From assembly GCA_019322805.1 (NCBI GenBank), contig JAHWIC010000003.1:33121-97120 (forward strand): 64,000 nucleotides of DNA. The letters run 5' to 3'. Position 1 is the stretch's first letter; each line of letters starts with the position of its first letter. Under the pieces are notes generated by a model, which had not been told where the DNA came from, searched no databases, and worked only from the letters and a program-made list of their open reading frames with translations. The stretch is from Candidatus Woesearchaeota archaeon (GTDB lineage: Archaea > Nanobdellota > Nanobdellia > Woesearchaeales > JAHWIC01). The position numbers and the translations under genes are program-made. Shown piece after piece: positions 44,248 through 52,299 of this stretch.

Positions 44248-44331
44248 CGCGAATTAATAAAATCTCTGGAGTTTAAAAGATTTGTGTAGTAATGCGTAAT
44301 GTTTAAATATAATTCTGACTTTTTAGTGGTG

Positions 44332-45453
44332 ATGAACAAGAGCAAACTGGAGAAAACAATCACCAAGGAATTGAAAGGAATTGAATTGTTATTTAACCAA
44401 GATTTGAGGACATTCTCTACTATCAGGCTTGGCGGGATAGCTGATTGCGTAGCAAAACCTAAGTCGTTAGAAGAGATTCAAGCACTACTCACTTTATGTT
44501 CAGATAAGGATATTCCTTATTATGTTATAGCTAAAGGTAGCGATGTAATCCTAGGAAATACGGATGGGGTTCTCATTGATGTTACAAGGCTTTCTAGGGT
44601 CTTGAATGTTGGTGGCCTTGAACCAGGAGAGAATGCTAAGAGAAAGATACTTGCAATGGAAGAAGGCAAGATAGTTGGCATGGAAGTTGAGGCTGGCACA
44701 CATTTAAGGAAACTAAGCAGGTTTGCTCAGGATTATGGTCTTTCCGGCTTGGAATTTGCAGTTGGCATACCTGGTACAATTGGAGGAGCAGCTGTTATGA
44801 ATGCAGCAGTAGTCGCTAATTCTACTGGAGACATTCTTGATTATGTAATTACAGTAAGTCCTGATGGAAGTGTTATAAGGCTATCTAAAGAGGACCTAAG
44901 GTTTGGATATAGAAATAGTACTCTACAGGATGGGTATTCTGGTTATGTTGTTTATTCAGTTGGGCTTGCCTTAAAAAGAAAAGATGTTTCAGAAGTAAGA
45001 AGGAGAACAGACTTTTGCCTTGATGCTAGGAAACATCAGCCTAAGGGAAATTCGATAGGTTCTTTTTGGATTAGGAGAAACTATAAGCCATTCAAGGACA
45101 GGAAGGATGACCATCTTTACATTGATGATATAATAGGCATGCCTCCTTTGAATTGTAGAGGATGGTCATCAGAAAATGGATTGGTATATATTCCGGATAA
45201 TTACTATGCCGTTAGTTTTTTCATTGTAAGGGAAGGAGCCACTATCTGGGATTTAGCACAAATAGCTAAGAAAGTTTATGACGCAGTTCGAGACAAGTAT
45301 GATGGACTTAGATTGGAGATAGAAGGGAAGTTCTTAGGACTGACCAATAAGGGACGTCCATTAGGAAAGGTATTCTATGGAGTGTTGACGGATAAATATC
45401 CTCTTCAGGAAGTAAAGGAAGAATTAACAATACCCCTAAAGCAAGCTGCATAA
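44332..45453 (+). CDS. murB: MurB-like UDP-N-acetylenolpyruvoylglucosamine reductase
   Basis: MurB is an FAD enzyme that reduces enolpyruvyl-UDP-GlcNAc to UDP-MurNAc in peptidoglycan synthesis. Family blocks are clear: TFSTIRLGGIADCVAKP, VIAKGSDVILG, GLSGLEFAVGIPGTIGGAAVMNA, FGYRNS, the active-site serine block NSIGSFW, and a final Glu region EIEGKFLG. An archaeon is not expected to make peptidoglycan, so the substrate here is uncertain. ATG 44332 is preferred because the upstream ATG (44299) lies in the TTTAAATATAA promoter. A short hairpin follows the stop. Confidence 0.88.
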   Translation: MNKSKLEKTITKELKGIELLFNQDLRTFSTIRLGGIADCVAKPKSLEEIQALLTLCSDKDIPYYVIAKGSDVILGNTDGVLIDVTRLSRVLNVGGLEPGENAKRKILAMEEGKIVGMEVEAGTHLRKLSRFAQDYGLSGLEFAVGIPGTIGGAAVMNAAVVANSTGDILDYVITVSPDGSVIRLSKEDLRFGYRNSTLQDGYSGYVVYSVGLALKRKDVSEVRRRTDFCLDARKHQPKGNSIGSFWIRRNYKPFKDRKDDHLYIDDIIGMPPLNCRGWSSENGLVYIPDNYYAVSFFIVREGATIWDLAQIAKKVYDAVRDKYDGLRLEIEGKFLGLTNKGRPLGKVFYGVLTDKYPLQEVKEELTIPLKQAA

Positions 45454-45458
45454 TTCTT

Positions 45459-45476
45459 TCTGGAAAAAACCAGAAA
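45459..45476 (+). terminator. Hairpin after murB
   Basis: TTCTGG-AAAAAA-CCAGAA is a perfect six-base-pair stem directly after the murB stop codon, followed by a T-containing stretch. It fits a transcript-ending or mRNA-stabilising hairpin. Confidence 0.4.
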
Positions 45477-45578
45477 TTTTACAAAGAAATTTTTATTCAG
45501 CCAACTTCTCCTTCCACCTTACAAAGGTTTGTGTTGGGTGATTTACTACTATATCTAGATTATTGGAAAAGTTTGAGT

Positions 45579-46517
45579 TCAAGTCTCAATACCCAGCACT
45601 TCTCCTGTTGCAATGTCTATTATAACGTCTGTTTCTCTTCCATTGTCATCTATCTCAACTGCATAAACAGCTCTGTTATACTTCTTTTCAATCTCAATAT
45701 CTGTTACTCTTCCACTAACAGTTTGCTGAGCAATTGCAATCGCTTCTTGCTCAGTTATGTCTCTTTTTAACACTTGGCGAGGTTCCTCTTTAACCGGTTC
45801 TGGTGGTTGGTAATTAAACATAATGCCAATCAGCTGTGCACTCTCTCCATCATCAATTTCAACCTCATAGACTACATTTCCAACTTCTGCGCAATAATAT
45901 TTGTACTCCTCATCACCAGGCTCTAATGGTGTCCAGTCTTTTGTTTGAAGGCAGTCTGTAAATGAGCCGTATGGCCCTGTTACCTGCACTCCTAAAGCAA
46001 CAACCTCACCCATGTCTTCTGCTACGCCTTTGTAATATTCCTGCCTATAGGTGTCTCCAACCTGGGGGTTTGCTTTCATTACAATACCTGGCTGTGCGCC
46101 ATTAACTCCTGATTCCCATGAGCCTTCTGTGCTGACTACCATTCCATCAATAAGCTCTTTAGAATCCTCACCAAAATACCACACATTTCCATATTTATCC
46201 TGTGCAAACCAATCCTTTGTATCTTCAATCAGCTCATTATTAAGCCATTCCCTGTCCCATACAACAAGGGTATTAACTCCCATCACTTGCCTGATCTCAT
46301 TTGTAACATAAACCTCAATACGCTCAAGACCTTCTTCTGTTTGGCCTTCATAAATGAAAATAGTTCCAGGAGTCAGGGTAAGATATTTGTTATTAATCAC
46401 AGTAGAAAAGTCTTCTATGCGTAGATCCAGTGCACCTGTTTCAGCAGACTTTTGAGAACAGCCGCTTATTAACAGGCTTAATACAATTAAACTCAAGATT
46501 GTATCTATTAATTCCAT
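45579..46517 (-). CDS. PepSY-domain lipoprotein
   Basis: The N-terminal signal peptide ends with a canonical lipobox, LLISGC at residue ~20, which Lgt would modify and LspA would cleave. The body is beta-rich without a recognised name. The last ~65 residues (DITEQEAIAIAQQTVSG...AVYAVEIDDNGRETDVIIDIATGEVLGIE) are a PepSY domain, a module associated with protease inhibition and extracytoplasmic sensing. It is the clearest predicted substrate for the lipoprotein machinery in the window. Confidence 0.82.
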   Translation of the reverse strand: MELIDTILSLIVLSLLISGCSQKSAETGALDLRIEDFSTVINNKYLTLTPGTIFIYEGQTEEGLERIEVYVTNEIRQVMGVNTLVVWDREWLNNELIEDTKDWFAQDKYGNVWYFGEDSKELIDGMVVSTEGSWESGVNGAQPGIVMKANPQVGDTYRQEYYKGVAEDMGEVVALGVQVTGPYGSFTDCLQTKDWTPLEPGDEEYKYYCAEVGNVVYEVEIDDGESAQLIGIMFNYQPPEPVKEEPRQVLKRDITEQEAIAIAQQTVSGRVTDIEIEKKYNRAVYAVEIDDNGRETDVIIDIATGEVLGIET

Positions 46518-46588
46518 AAACCCCGCTTTTTTGGGAATATAAGATATTTTATAAAGATTCCTTCAAAAAACAATGGATGATAGAATTC

Positions 46589-47572
46589 TCACTGACCTAA
46601 TCTCTCCTTCAACCTTGCAATAACATTAACAGGAGCAGGATCAACCCTATTCCTTAGAGCCTGATAATAAGAAGTAAAGTCACCGAGATAAATTGTAGAA
46701 AACATTCTTGATAATAATGATTCACCCTGAGTATGAACCTCAATCACATCAACTCGTTCTTCCATAATATCCTTGCAGATATCCATTCTTTTAATTATCC
46801 TTGGATTGTCATGCTCATCCCTGAGCATAATTATAACGAATTTCTGCCTCTCCATCCCCTGGAAGCCAACTAATTCATTATGGTTCATCTCAGGGAAGAT
46901 ATGGTGGAAAGCAGGACCTTTGCTGTTTTCATTAAACTGTGTTTTCCATCTGTAGGCAACAGGGGCTAATAATTCAGACGAGTATATAACAGGGACTCTG
47001 TCATCAATCTGTTTAACAATCTCCTGAGCCTTGTCCTTATATTTTTCAGTGTCTTTTATCAATGCGAGCATCTCATTTAATTCCTTATTCTTTACATCAG
47101 CAATTCCTGCATTATGAAGAACACCAAGTATTGGAAAGAACAGATACCCTAAAGCAGCTCTTGGCTGGAAGCCTTTTGGAACTTTTATTGTTTTTTCGCA
47201 GATGCTTGCAAGCTTTCCTCCGGATGTGACTGCAACTGTCTTGGCTTTGCGTTCTACAGCTTCATTATAGGCTGATAATGTCTCTTCAGTATTGCCTGAA
47301 TAGGAGATTGCAACAACTAAGGTGTATTCATCAACAAAATTAGGCATGTTATAGTTTCTGTTGACAAAAACAGGAACATTAGTGTCGTGCATATAGCTTT
47401 TTAACAAATCCCCGCCAATAGCAGAGCCGCCCATGCCTGTTACAACAACAGTGCCTATCTCTCCAGAAACAGTAATTCCTTTTGGCAGAGCCATTGCATT
47501 ACGGCATTGCGCTGGAAAATCCTCCAGGACCTTTAGGTAATTTGATTTATCGACTGGCATAAGAATACTCAT
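46589..47572 (-). CDS. Bifunctional phosphoglucose/phosphomannose isomerase
   Basis: This SIS-fold enzyme interconverts fructose-6-phosphate with glucose-6-phosphate or mannose-6-phosphate, an archaeal replacement for classical PGI. The landmarks GMGGSAIGGDLLKSY, ISYSGNTEETLSAY and VAVTSGGKL are those of the PGI/PMI family. The C-terminal FPEMNHNELVGF carries the predicted catalytic Glu/His. At 327 residues it is standard length. It would connect central carbon flow to surface sugars. Confidence 0.92.
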   Translation of the reverse strand: MSILMPVDKSNYLKVLEDFPAQCRNAMALPKGITVSGEIGTVVVTGMGGSAIGGDLLKSYMHDTNVPVFVNRNYNMPNFVDEYTLVVAISYSGNTEETLSAYNEAVERKAKTVAVTSGGKLASICEKTIKVPKGFQPRAALGYLFFPILGVLHNAGIADVKNKELNEMLALIKDTEKYKDKAQEIVKQIDDRVPVIYSSELLAPVAYRWKTQFNENSKGPAFHHIFPEMNHNELVGFQGMERQKFVIIMLRDEHDNPRIIKRMDICKDIMEERVDVIEVHTQGESLLSRMFSTIYLGDFTSYYQALRNRVDPAPVNVIARLKERLGQ

Positions 47573-47645
47573 TATCTAATTCATATAAAAAGTTTACTAT
47601 TTTTGAATGGAGAATGATTAGCTGGGTTGATTATCAATAGAAAAC

Positions 47646-49637
47646 TTATTTTTCCTCTGTTTCTTCGGAGCCATCAAAAAGCCAGGAATCTGTGCCTCCA
47701 GAAGGTTCTGTTTCTGAAGGGCCTGGTTCTTCTGTTGGCTTTTGAGCTGCTTCAGCTTCTCTGGCTCTTTTTTCCAGTTCCTCTTCTTCTAATCGTACAA
47801 TCAAAGGATCTTTTATGGCAGCTTCTATATCACCTACACGCATTATAACACTGTCTGATCTTCTCAGAGGCTCAAGCCTGACCCTTTCAGGAACCCCATA
47901 TCTTTTTTGTATTTGCTCAAAGGATTCAAATCTTTCTCCTTCTTCTAGGCTGTAATATGTCGAAGGCGTCCTAAGCCTGCCTCCAAATAACCTTCTTCTG
48001 CTAAAAAATGGAACAGGCTCCAAAACCTCTAAGATTGGAATATGTTTTTTATTTGCTCCTGAACCAAATGTAATCATCTGAGCCTTGCCTTTTACTCTGG
48101 GATGCATTCCTCCAAAAAGCTTACTTTGCCCTGACCATTCATGATAGGTGGTTCCTCCTTCATCCTGGAATCCCATGTATATGTCTCCATTCCATATAAA
48201 ATAATCAGTTTGTCTTGAGTGAGGCCCCCCAAATAATTCAATATTATCCATAGAATAATAACATTCTTTATCTTCATCACGGAATTTTTTAACTGTAACC
48301 TGTTTGAGCGCGCCTTGCTCTTCCTTTATTGAAAGCAGGAAATCTTCTACACTTCCTTCTTCACCAGCATGGAGCTCTTCTTCATGAGGACAGCCATAAG
48401 CTAAGGTGTTGTCATGTCTCCAGTAGCGTACAACCCCCTCTGCTTCCTCTTCAAGCGGGAACCTCATCAATATTTCTTGATCAATAGGCACCATTGTGCC
48501 TCCTGTTCTTACATCAGCTCTGTGCCTTTTTCCGAAATGGTGCTTTCCTGCCCTGTCAAAAACTGTTAACAGCCCGTCTGCATCAAATTTTTCCAATAAA
48601 TATTCCTGTAACTGTTTTCTGACCTTTTCTCCTCCTTCCTCTTCTTCTTCCCAGGTATGCAGAACCATTCTTATATTGCCGACTCTTGTGCAGGGCTCAA
48701 GGCCGTAGATTGTTTCATTATCCCTTGAGAAATGCTGCCATCTTCCTGCATCATTTTTGGCTACAGCGCATATCTCATCACCAATCTTAAATTCACTTAC
48801 TGATGAGTTCCATCCGCCGTAAAGTGTTTCATTATCCCTTGAGAAAATACATGATTGTCCTTGTTCGTTCTTTGCTAAGCCGCAAATCTCACCGCCTATC
48901 AGCAATTCCTTTACTTCAACATTAGGGCCGCCATAAATCTCCTGGCCCTCCCACGATATGTACCTTTCTTTTCCATCCTTCTGAACGTGAAGGCAGATAT
49001 CTTCTCCAAATTTCTTTAGACTGACTTCGCCTTCCTGCATTCCATTTTCTCTGCCAACTAAAGAGCCGTCAGGAAGCAAAAGCCCATATCTGTCACCTTC
49101 TTTTATCAAGAAAACATCTTTAACTAAATCTGTTTCATATCTGCTTATTGAGTCATATCTTTTGTCGGTAAGCAAATAACCATCGATATCAAATAATCCT
49201 TCTTTGTCGATCCTTCCTTCCAGGCCCTCTGCCTCATCCGTAGCCCTTGCATAAGCTACACCATCAACATATTCAAAACCAGGATAAAGAAGTTTATGCA
49301 GTCCGCCAAATGCATCAATCTTGCCTTTCCTGCTGTATCCTCTTTTGCCGCCAGGGGAGCTATACATGCAAAGCAAGTGCTCTTCCTGCTCAGAATCTTC
49401 ACCTTCAGGTTCAAATCCAGGGAGAAGCAGCTGCTTTTGGCTAGGTCTTGTCCTTACAGGTACAAAATCTAAGATTGTTGCAACTGATTCATCAAAGAAA
49501 ATGCTATTAGCCTCAGGGCCTCTTCCATCAGCAGTAGAAACCCTGAATGAGATGCCATACTCTTCAGCTTTTCTCATAGCCTCAGAACTAATAATACTCT
49601 GGGTGTACAACCTGCTGCCTGCTGTTTGTCTAGCCAA
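47646..49637 (-). CDS. Large repeat-containing protein of unknown function
   Basis: This soluble protein of 663 residues has no membrane segment or signal peptide. The middle contains repeats of about 40-50 residues ending in a D/E-N-E-T-L/I-Y/F-G-G/L motif (SRDNETLYGG, SRDNETIYGL, SMDNIELFGG, WSGQSKLFGG, SWEGQEIYGG), suggestive of a beta-propeller-like or WG-repeat fold. The C-terminus is Pro/Glu-rich. No family is assigned. It is divergent in composition from a typical enzyme and may be an adaptor. Confidence 0.55.
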   Translation of the reverse strand: MARQTAGSRLYTQSIISSEAMRKAEEYGISFRVSTADGRGPEANSIFFDESVATILDFVPVRTRPSQKQLLLPGFEPEGEDSEQEEHLLCMYSSPGGKRGYSRKGKIDAFGGLHKLLYPGFEYVDGVAYARATDEAEGLEGRIDKEGLFDIDGYLLTDKRYDSISRYETDLVKDVFLIKEGDRYGLLLPDGSLVGRENGMQEGEVSLKKFGEDICLHVQKDGKERYISWEGQEIYGGPNVEVKELLIGGEICGLAKNEQGQSCIFSRDNETLYGGWNSSVSEFKIGDEICAVAKNDAGRWQHFSRDNETIYGLEPCTRVGNIRMVLHTWEEEEEGGEKVRKQLQEYLLEKFDADGLLTVFDRAGKHHFGKRHRADVRTGGTMVPIDQEILMRFPLEEEAEGVVRYWRHDNTLAYGCPHEEELHAGEEGSVEDFLLSIKEEQGALKQVTVKKFRDEDKECYYSMDNIELFGGPHSRQTDYFIWNGDIYMGFQDEGGTTYHEWSGQSKLFGGMHPRVKGKAQMITFGSGANKKHIPILEVLEPVPFFSRRRLFGGRLRTPSTYYSLEEGERFESFEQIQKRYGVPERVRLEPLRRSDSVIMRVGDIEAAIKDPLIVRLEEEELEKRAREAEAAQKPTEEPGPSETEPSGGTDSWLFDGSEETEEK

Positions 49638-49724
49638 AATACATCCTCACTCGTAATATTTATGAATGAATAACAGAATTAGCTATATAAATCTTTCCCT
49701 TTTTTTCACTCTATAGTAATTACA

Positions 49725-50186
49725 CTAGAACTCTTCATCAATCTTCTTAAAATACTCTTTTGCTCTGGAAACAATAGAAGCCAAGAGAAAGCCTTCTATC
49801 TTCTCACTAAAGATGTCCTCAAGCAAACCGTTTTCATTAATGCGGTAATTGCTTCCGATTTTTTCAATTATTAACAAATCCCTTAATCTTTTAAGCTGTC
49901 TTCTTATATTAGAAGAAGCAATGCCAAGCATTGGTAAATTATTTTGTTTGCGTTCTTCAACAACAAGCTTTTCAACATCAGAGCTGCTTAGCTGCTGGCC
50001 TTTGCGCCTTTCCTTTAGCAAAACATGAAGAACATCAACAATTATATCTCTAGAATCACCTGGCTGCAGCAAGCCTGAGCTTAGGCATAGTTTTCTTACT
50101 AAATCTCTACCTTTATGGGTTGGCTTTTCATATCTGCGCAGAGTAATCTCAGATAAAGGAGTATCTTTTGATATTGTTTGTTTCAT
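49725..50186 (-). CDS. Putative winged-helix DNA-binding protein
   Basis: In this 153-residue protein the segment ASSNIRRQLKRLRDLLIIEKIGSNYRINENGLLEDIF is typical of a winged-helix recognition helix and wing. An upstream helical region precedes it (DIIVDVLHVLLKERRKGQQLSSSDVEKLV). I infer a transcription regulator. A mobile-element-like palindrome lies between this gene and its upstream neighbour. Confidence 0.55.
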   Translation of the reverse strand: MKQTISKDTPLSEITLRRYEKPTHKGRDLVRKLCLSSGLLQPGDSRDIIVDVLHVLLKERRKGQQLSSSDVEKLVVEERKQNNLPMLGIASSNIRRQLKRLRDLLIIEKIGSNYRINENGLLEDIFSEKIEGFLLASIVSRAKEYFKKIDEEF

Positions 50187-50242
50187 TTGAGATTAAAAGT
50201 TATAAGCAGTTCTAACTTTAAATAGTTTTTGGTAATAGAAGT

Positions 50243-50405
50243 TTCGTTGAAAATCTTGCCTTCGGCTCGGTAGCCATCAGATTCGCCTTTTGCTGTTGCT
50301 GCTAAAAGCGAATTCCCCCGTAAGGGGACTTCCCCCTTGTCGCTTTGCTAAATGAGCATTAATAAGGCTCATAAAGTGATGGCTACTGCATTTTCAACGC
50401 AGCCG
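50243..50405. mobile_element. MITE-like palindromic element with 11-bp direct repeats
   Basis: The stretch is flanked by GGTAATAGAAG on both sides (50232-50242 and about 50406-50416), as expected of a target-site duplication. Its ends pair CGTTGAAAAT (50246-50255) with ATTTTCAACG (50391-50400). Inside, GTAGCCATCA (50271-50280) pairs with TGATGGCTAC (50378-50387), and smaller hairpins fill the middle (CCCC-GTAA-GGGG, TGAGC/GCTCA, ATTCGC.../GCGAAT). It encodes no ORF. It may be a non-autonomous transposon, or a highly structured RNA. Confidence 0.6.
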
Positions 50406-50417
50406 GTAATAGAAGAA

Positions 50418-50846
50418 TTATCTGACTACAGCAACTAATCCATCAGAACTTTCAGGCTCAGAGCCTTGCTTCTTTTCCTTGGCAGCTTGTTGCGCTACTA
50501 ATTTTTCGATATCCCTTTTATACGCTTCACTAATGAAGTAATCTAATTCGTCTCTTACAATCCCTCCTTCCAGCTCAGTAGCTCTCATGCTCTTAAGCAT
50601 TTCTCCTGCTTTACCCAAATCTTCAATCTCAAGATGACGCCTAGGCAGTCCGTGTCTGTCTCTAACCATCAGCGAATAATCCAAAGCTTCTCCAAGACAC
50701 CAATTAGTAAAAGGAGCATCTGCATCAACAGAAAGAGCATCTAAACCACTTGCAGGTGTTGGATCACGTGAGACAGAAACAGACCTTAGACTGTAAGGCC
50801 TACCAGAATAAGGGGTTGTTGCTTCTGCTGTTGCTTGCTCTCCCAT
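50418..50846 (-). CDS. Hypothetical protein (142 aa)
   Basis: The N-terminus is Ser/Thr/Pro-rich and disordered-looking (EATTPYSGRPYSLRSVSVSRDPTPASG). A helical segment follows (ATELEGGIVRDELDYFISEAYKRDIEKLVAQQAAKEKK), then a serine-rich end. No known domain. Its 3' end sits beside the MITE-like element, whose target-site duplication touches its stop codon region. Confidence 0.45.
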   Translation of the reverse strand: MGEQATAEATTPYSGRPYSLRSVSVSRDPTPASGLDALSVDADAPFTNWCLGEALDYSLMVRDRHGLPRRHLEIEDLGKAGEMLKSMRATELEGGIVRDELDYFISEAYKRDIEKLVAQQAAKEKKQGSEPESSDGLVAVVR

Positions 50847-50968
50847 CTTTAAGTTGTTTAATCCTCTAAATATCTTTGGAATACTCTTAATTTACCGGTA
50901 TATAAATTTTACGTTTTTTATCGTGTTAAAAACGAAAATAAAGGTTTAAGATGTAAACTAACTGTAAA

Positions 50969-51478
50969 TTATATTTTCTGGGTGTCAAGCAGCTCATCAG
51001 GAGTTAGTAAGGCAATCCCAGTGTCTTCACCAACAATCTCTACTTTCACAATCTTATCTGGAGCTTTTAAATCAACATTTGGCTTGTCGATTGGCTCTGT
51101 CAGCTTTATTATCAAATCCTTTTCATGATGCTCTGTTTGCCTCTTTCCTAGGTCCATCTTCCATTTTTCATCAGCTTTAATGCCTTCCTGCAGTTCCTTT
51201 ATTGCTGCCTGCATATCCTCAATCTTTGAAGAAGTCCATTTTTCAATTGGCATATACCTAAAGGTTGTTTCAAATTTAGCTTTATCCTTTTTGCATAGCC
51301 CTGCTAATTTCTTAACAGCAGCTTTAGCATCACCGACCTTTAGCATAAACAAGCCATCAACCTTGGATTCAATAAACTCTGCTGTTTCTCCAGCTTCCTT
51401 CAGAACAGCCTCAACAATTTCCTTGGCTTTGCCGCTATGACTGGGGTCATAGGTAACAAGAAGATTTGCGTCTGGCAT
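50969..51478 (-). CDS. THUMP-domain RNA-binding protein (Tan1-like)
   Basis: The sequence LLVTYDPSHSGKAKEIVEAVLKEAGETAEF...GLFMLKVGDAKAAVKKLAGLCKKDKAKFETTFRYMPIEKW matches the archaeal COG1818-type THUMP proteins related to yeast Tan1, which help acetylate cytidine in tRNA. The C-terminal part (KDLIIKLTEPIDKPNVDLKAPDKIVKVEIVGEDTGIALL) completes the THUMP fold. The role is inferred from family resemblance. The gene is divergent from apt with a 150-base promoter region between them. Confidence 0.75.
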   Translation of the reverse strand: MPDANLLVTYDPSHSGKAKEIVEAVLKEAGETAEFIESKVDGLFMLKVGDAKAAVKKLAGLCKKDKAKFETTFRYMPIEKWTSSKIEDMQAAIKELQEGIKADEKWKMDLGKRQTEHHEKDLIIKLTEPIDKPNVDLKAPDKIVKVEIVGEDTGIALLTPDELLDTQKI

Positions 51479-51632
51479 TTAGGTTCACCCCCTTAATATT
51501 AATAATCCTAGATTTGGAAGTTTAAATAGTTTTTGTTTTGGGTTATTTGAATTCTTGATTTTTTCTTTTCACTTGATAAAATAATAATCTATTTAAACAA
51601 AACTTACTCTAACTTCAGCTTAGGGTGATATT

Positions 51633-52154
51633 ATGGATTTAAAATCAAAAATAAGGACTGTTCCACACTGGCCAATAGAAGGTGTTATGTTCAGGGACAT
51701 TACTACCTTATTACAAGACCCTGAGGCATTTAAGCATGCTTGCGATGAACTTCATAAGCGCTATAAGGACGAAAAAATAGATGTTGTTGTTGGGATTGAA
51801 GCAAGAGGATTCATCTTTGGCGGTGTTCTTGCCTATAAGCTTGGATGTTCTTTTGTTCCAATAAGGAAGAAAGGAAAACTGCCCCATAAGACTGTCTCAC
51901 ATACCTACCAAAAGGAATACGGTCCTGATACAATGGAGATGCATGAAGATGCTGTTAAAAAAGGCGATAAGGTTCTTGTTATAGATGATTTGATTGCAAC
52001 TGGCGGCACAGTTTCTGCAGCTGTAGCATTGGTTGAAAAGCTTGGTGGAGAAATAGTTGAATGTGCATTTATTATCGATTTGCCTGAGCTGAAAGGCAAA
52101 GAGAAATTAAAGGGTTATAAGACATTTACGATGGTAGAGTTTGAGGGGGAATGA
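51633..52154 (+). CDS. apt: Adenine phosphoribosyltransferase
   Basis: Apt joins adenine to PRPP to give AMP. The family pattern is complete: PIEGVMFRDITTLLQDP, VVGIEARGFIFGGVLAYKLG, FVPIRKKGKLP, EMHEDAVKKGDKVLVIDDLIATGGT (the PRPP-binding loop VLVIDDLIATGGT). At 173 residues it is a typical length. A CTATTTAAAC box and GGGTGAT ribosome-binding site lie upstream. It lies 145 bases before mtnP, which releases adenine from methylthioadenosine, so the pair forms an adenine recycling unit. Confidence 0.95.
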   Translation: MDLKSKIRTVPHWPIEGVMFRDITTLLQDPEAFKHACDELHKRYKDEKIDVVVGIEARGFIFGGVLAYKLGCSFVPIRKKGKLPHKTVSHTYQKEYGPDTMEMHEDAVKKGDKVLVIDDLIATGGTVSAAVALVEKLGGEIVECAFIIDLPELKGKEKLKGYKTFTMVEFEGE

Positions 52155-52292
52155 AAAAATCAAAGATTTTTTCATTTGAATCCTCCCCACTAGTACACAA
52201 TGGGAACGCCATAAATTTGCTTCGCAAATTTAATTCGTCTGGTGATTGTCCCGCCCCGAACTAAAGAATGTTTGGTGCACAACTAACAGGTG
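52150..52292 (+). repeat. Structured intergenic element, family II copy 2 (apt-mtnP)
   Basis: A perfect TGAAAAAATC-AAA-GATTTTTTCA hairpin follows the apt stop. From 52180 comes the conserved block (CCTCCCCACTAGTACACAA then GAACGCCATAAATT) seen at 12949, an AAATTTGC/GCAAATTT hairpin, a CGAAC/GTTTG hairpin and the GGTGCACAACTAA ending. Size and order match copy 1. The intergenic stretch contains no ORF. Function is unknown; an RNA regulatory element is inferred. Confidence 0.55.
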
Positions 52293-52299
52293 ATTTAAA

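Noticed and set aside
45533..45600. tRNA-like T arm (TTGAG-TTCAAGT-CTCAA) followed by TACCCAG
   Set aside because: A weak 5' match (TTGGGTG) exists, but there is no D arm or anticodon arm between, and the region overlaps the end of the PepSY lipoprotein gene.
50243..50400. RNase P RNA or another housekeeping RNA
   Set aside because: None of the conserved RNase P regions (for example the GGAGGAAAGTCC-type helix P4 sequence) is present. The flanking direct repeats favour a mobile element.
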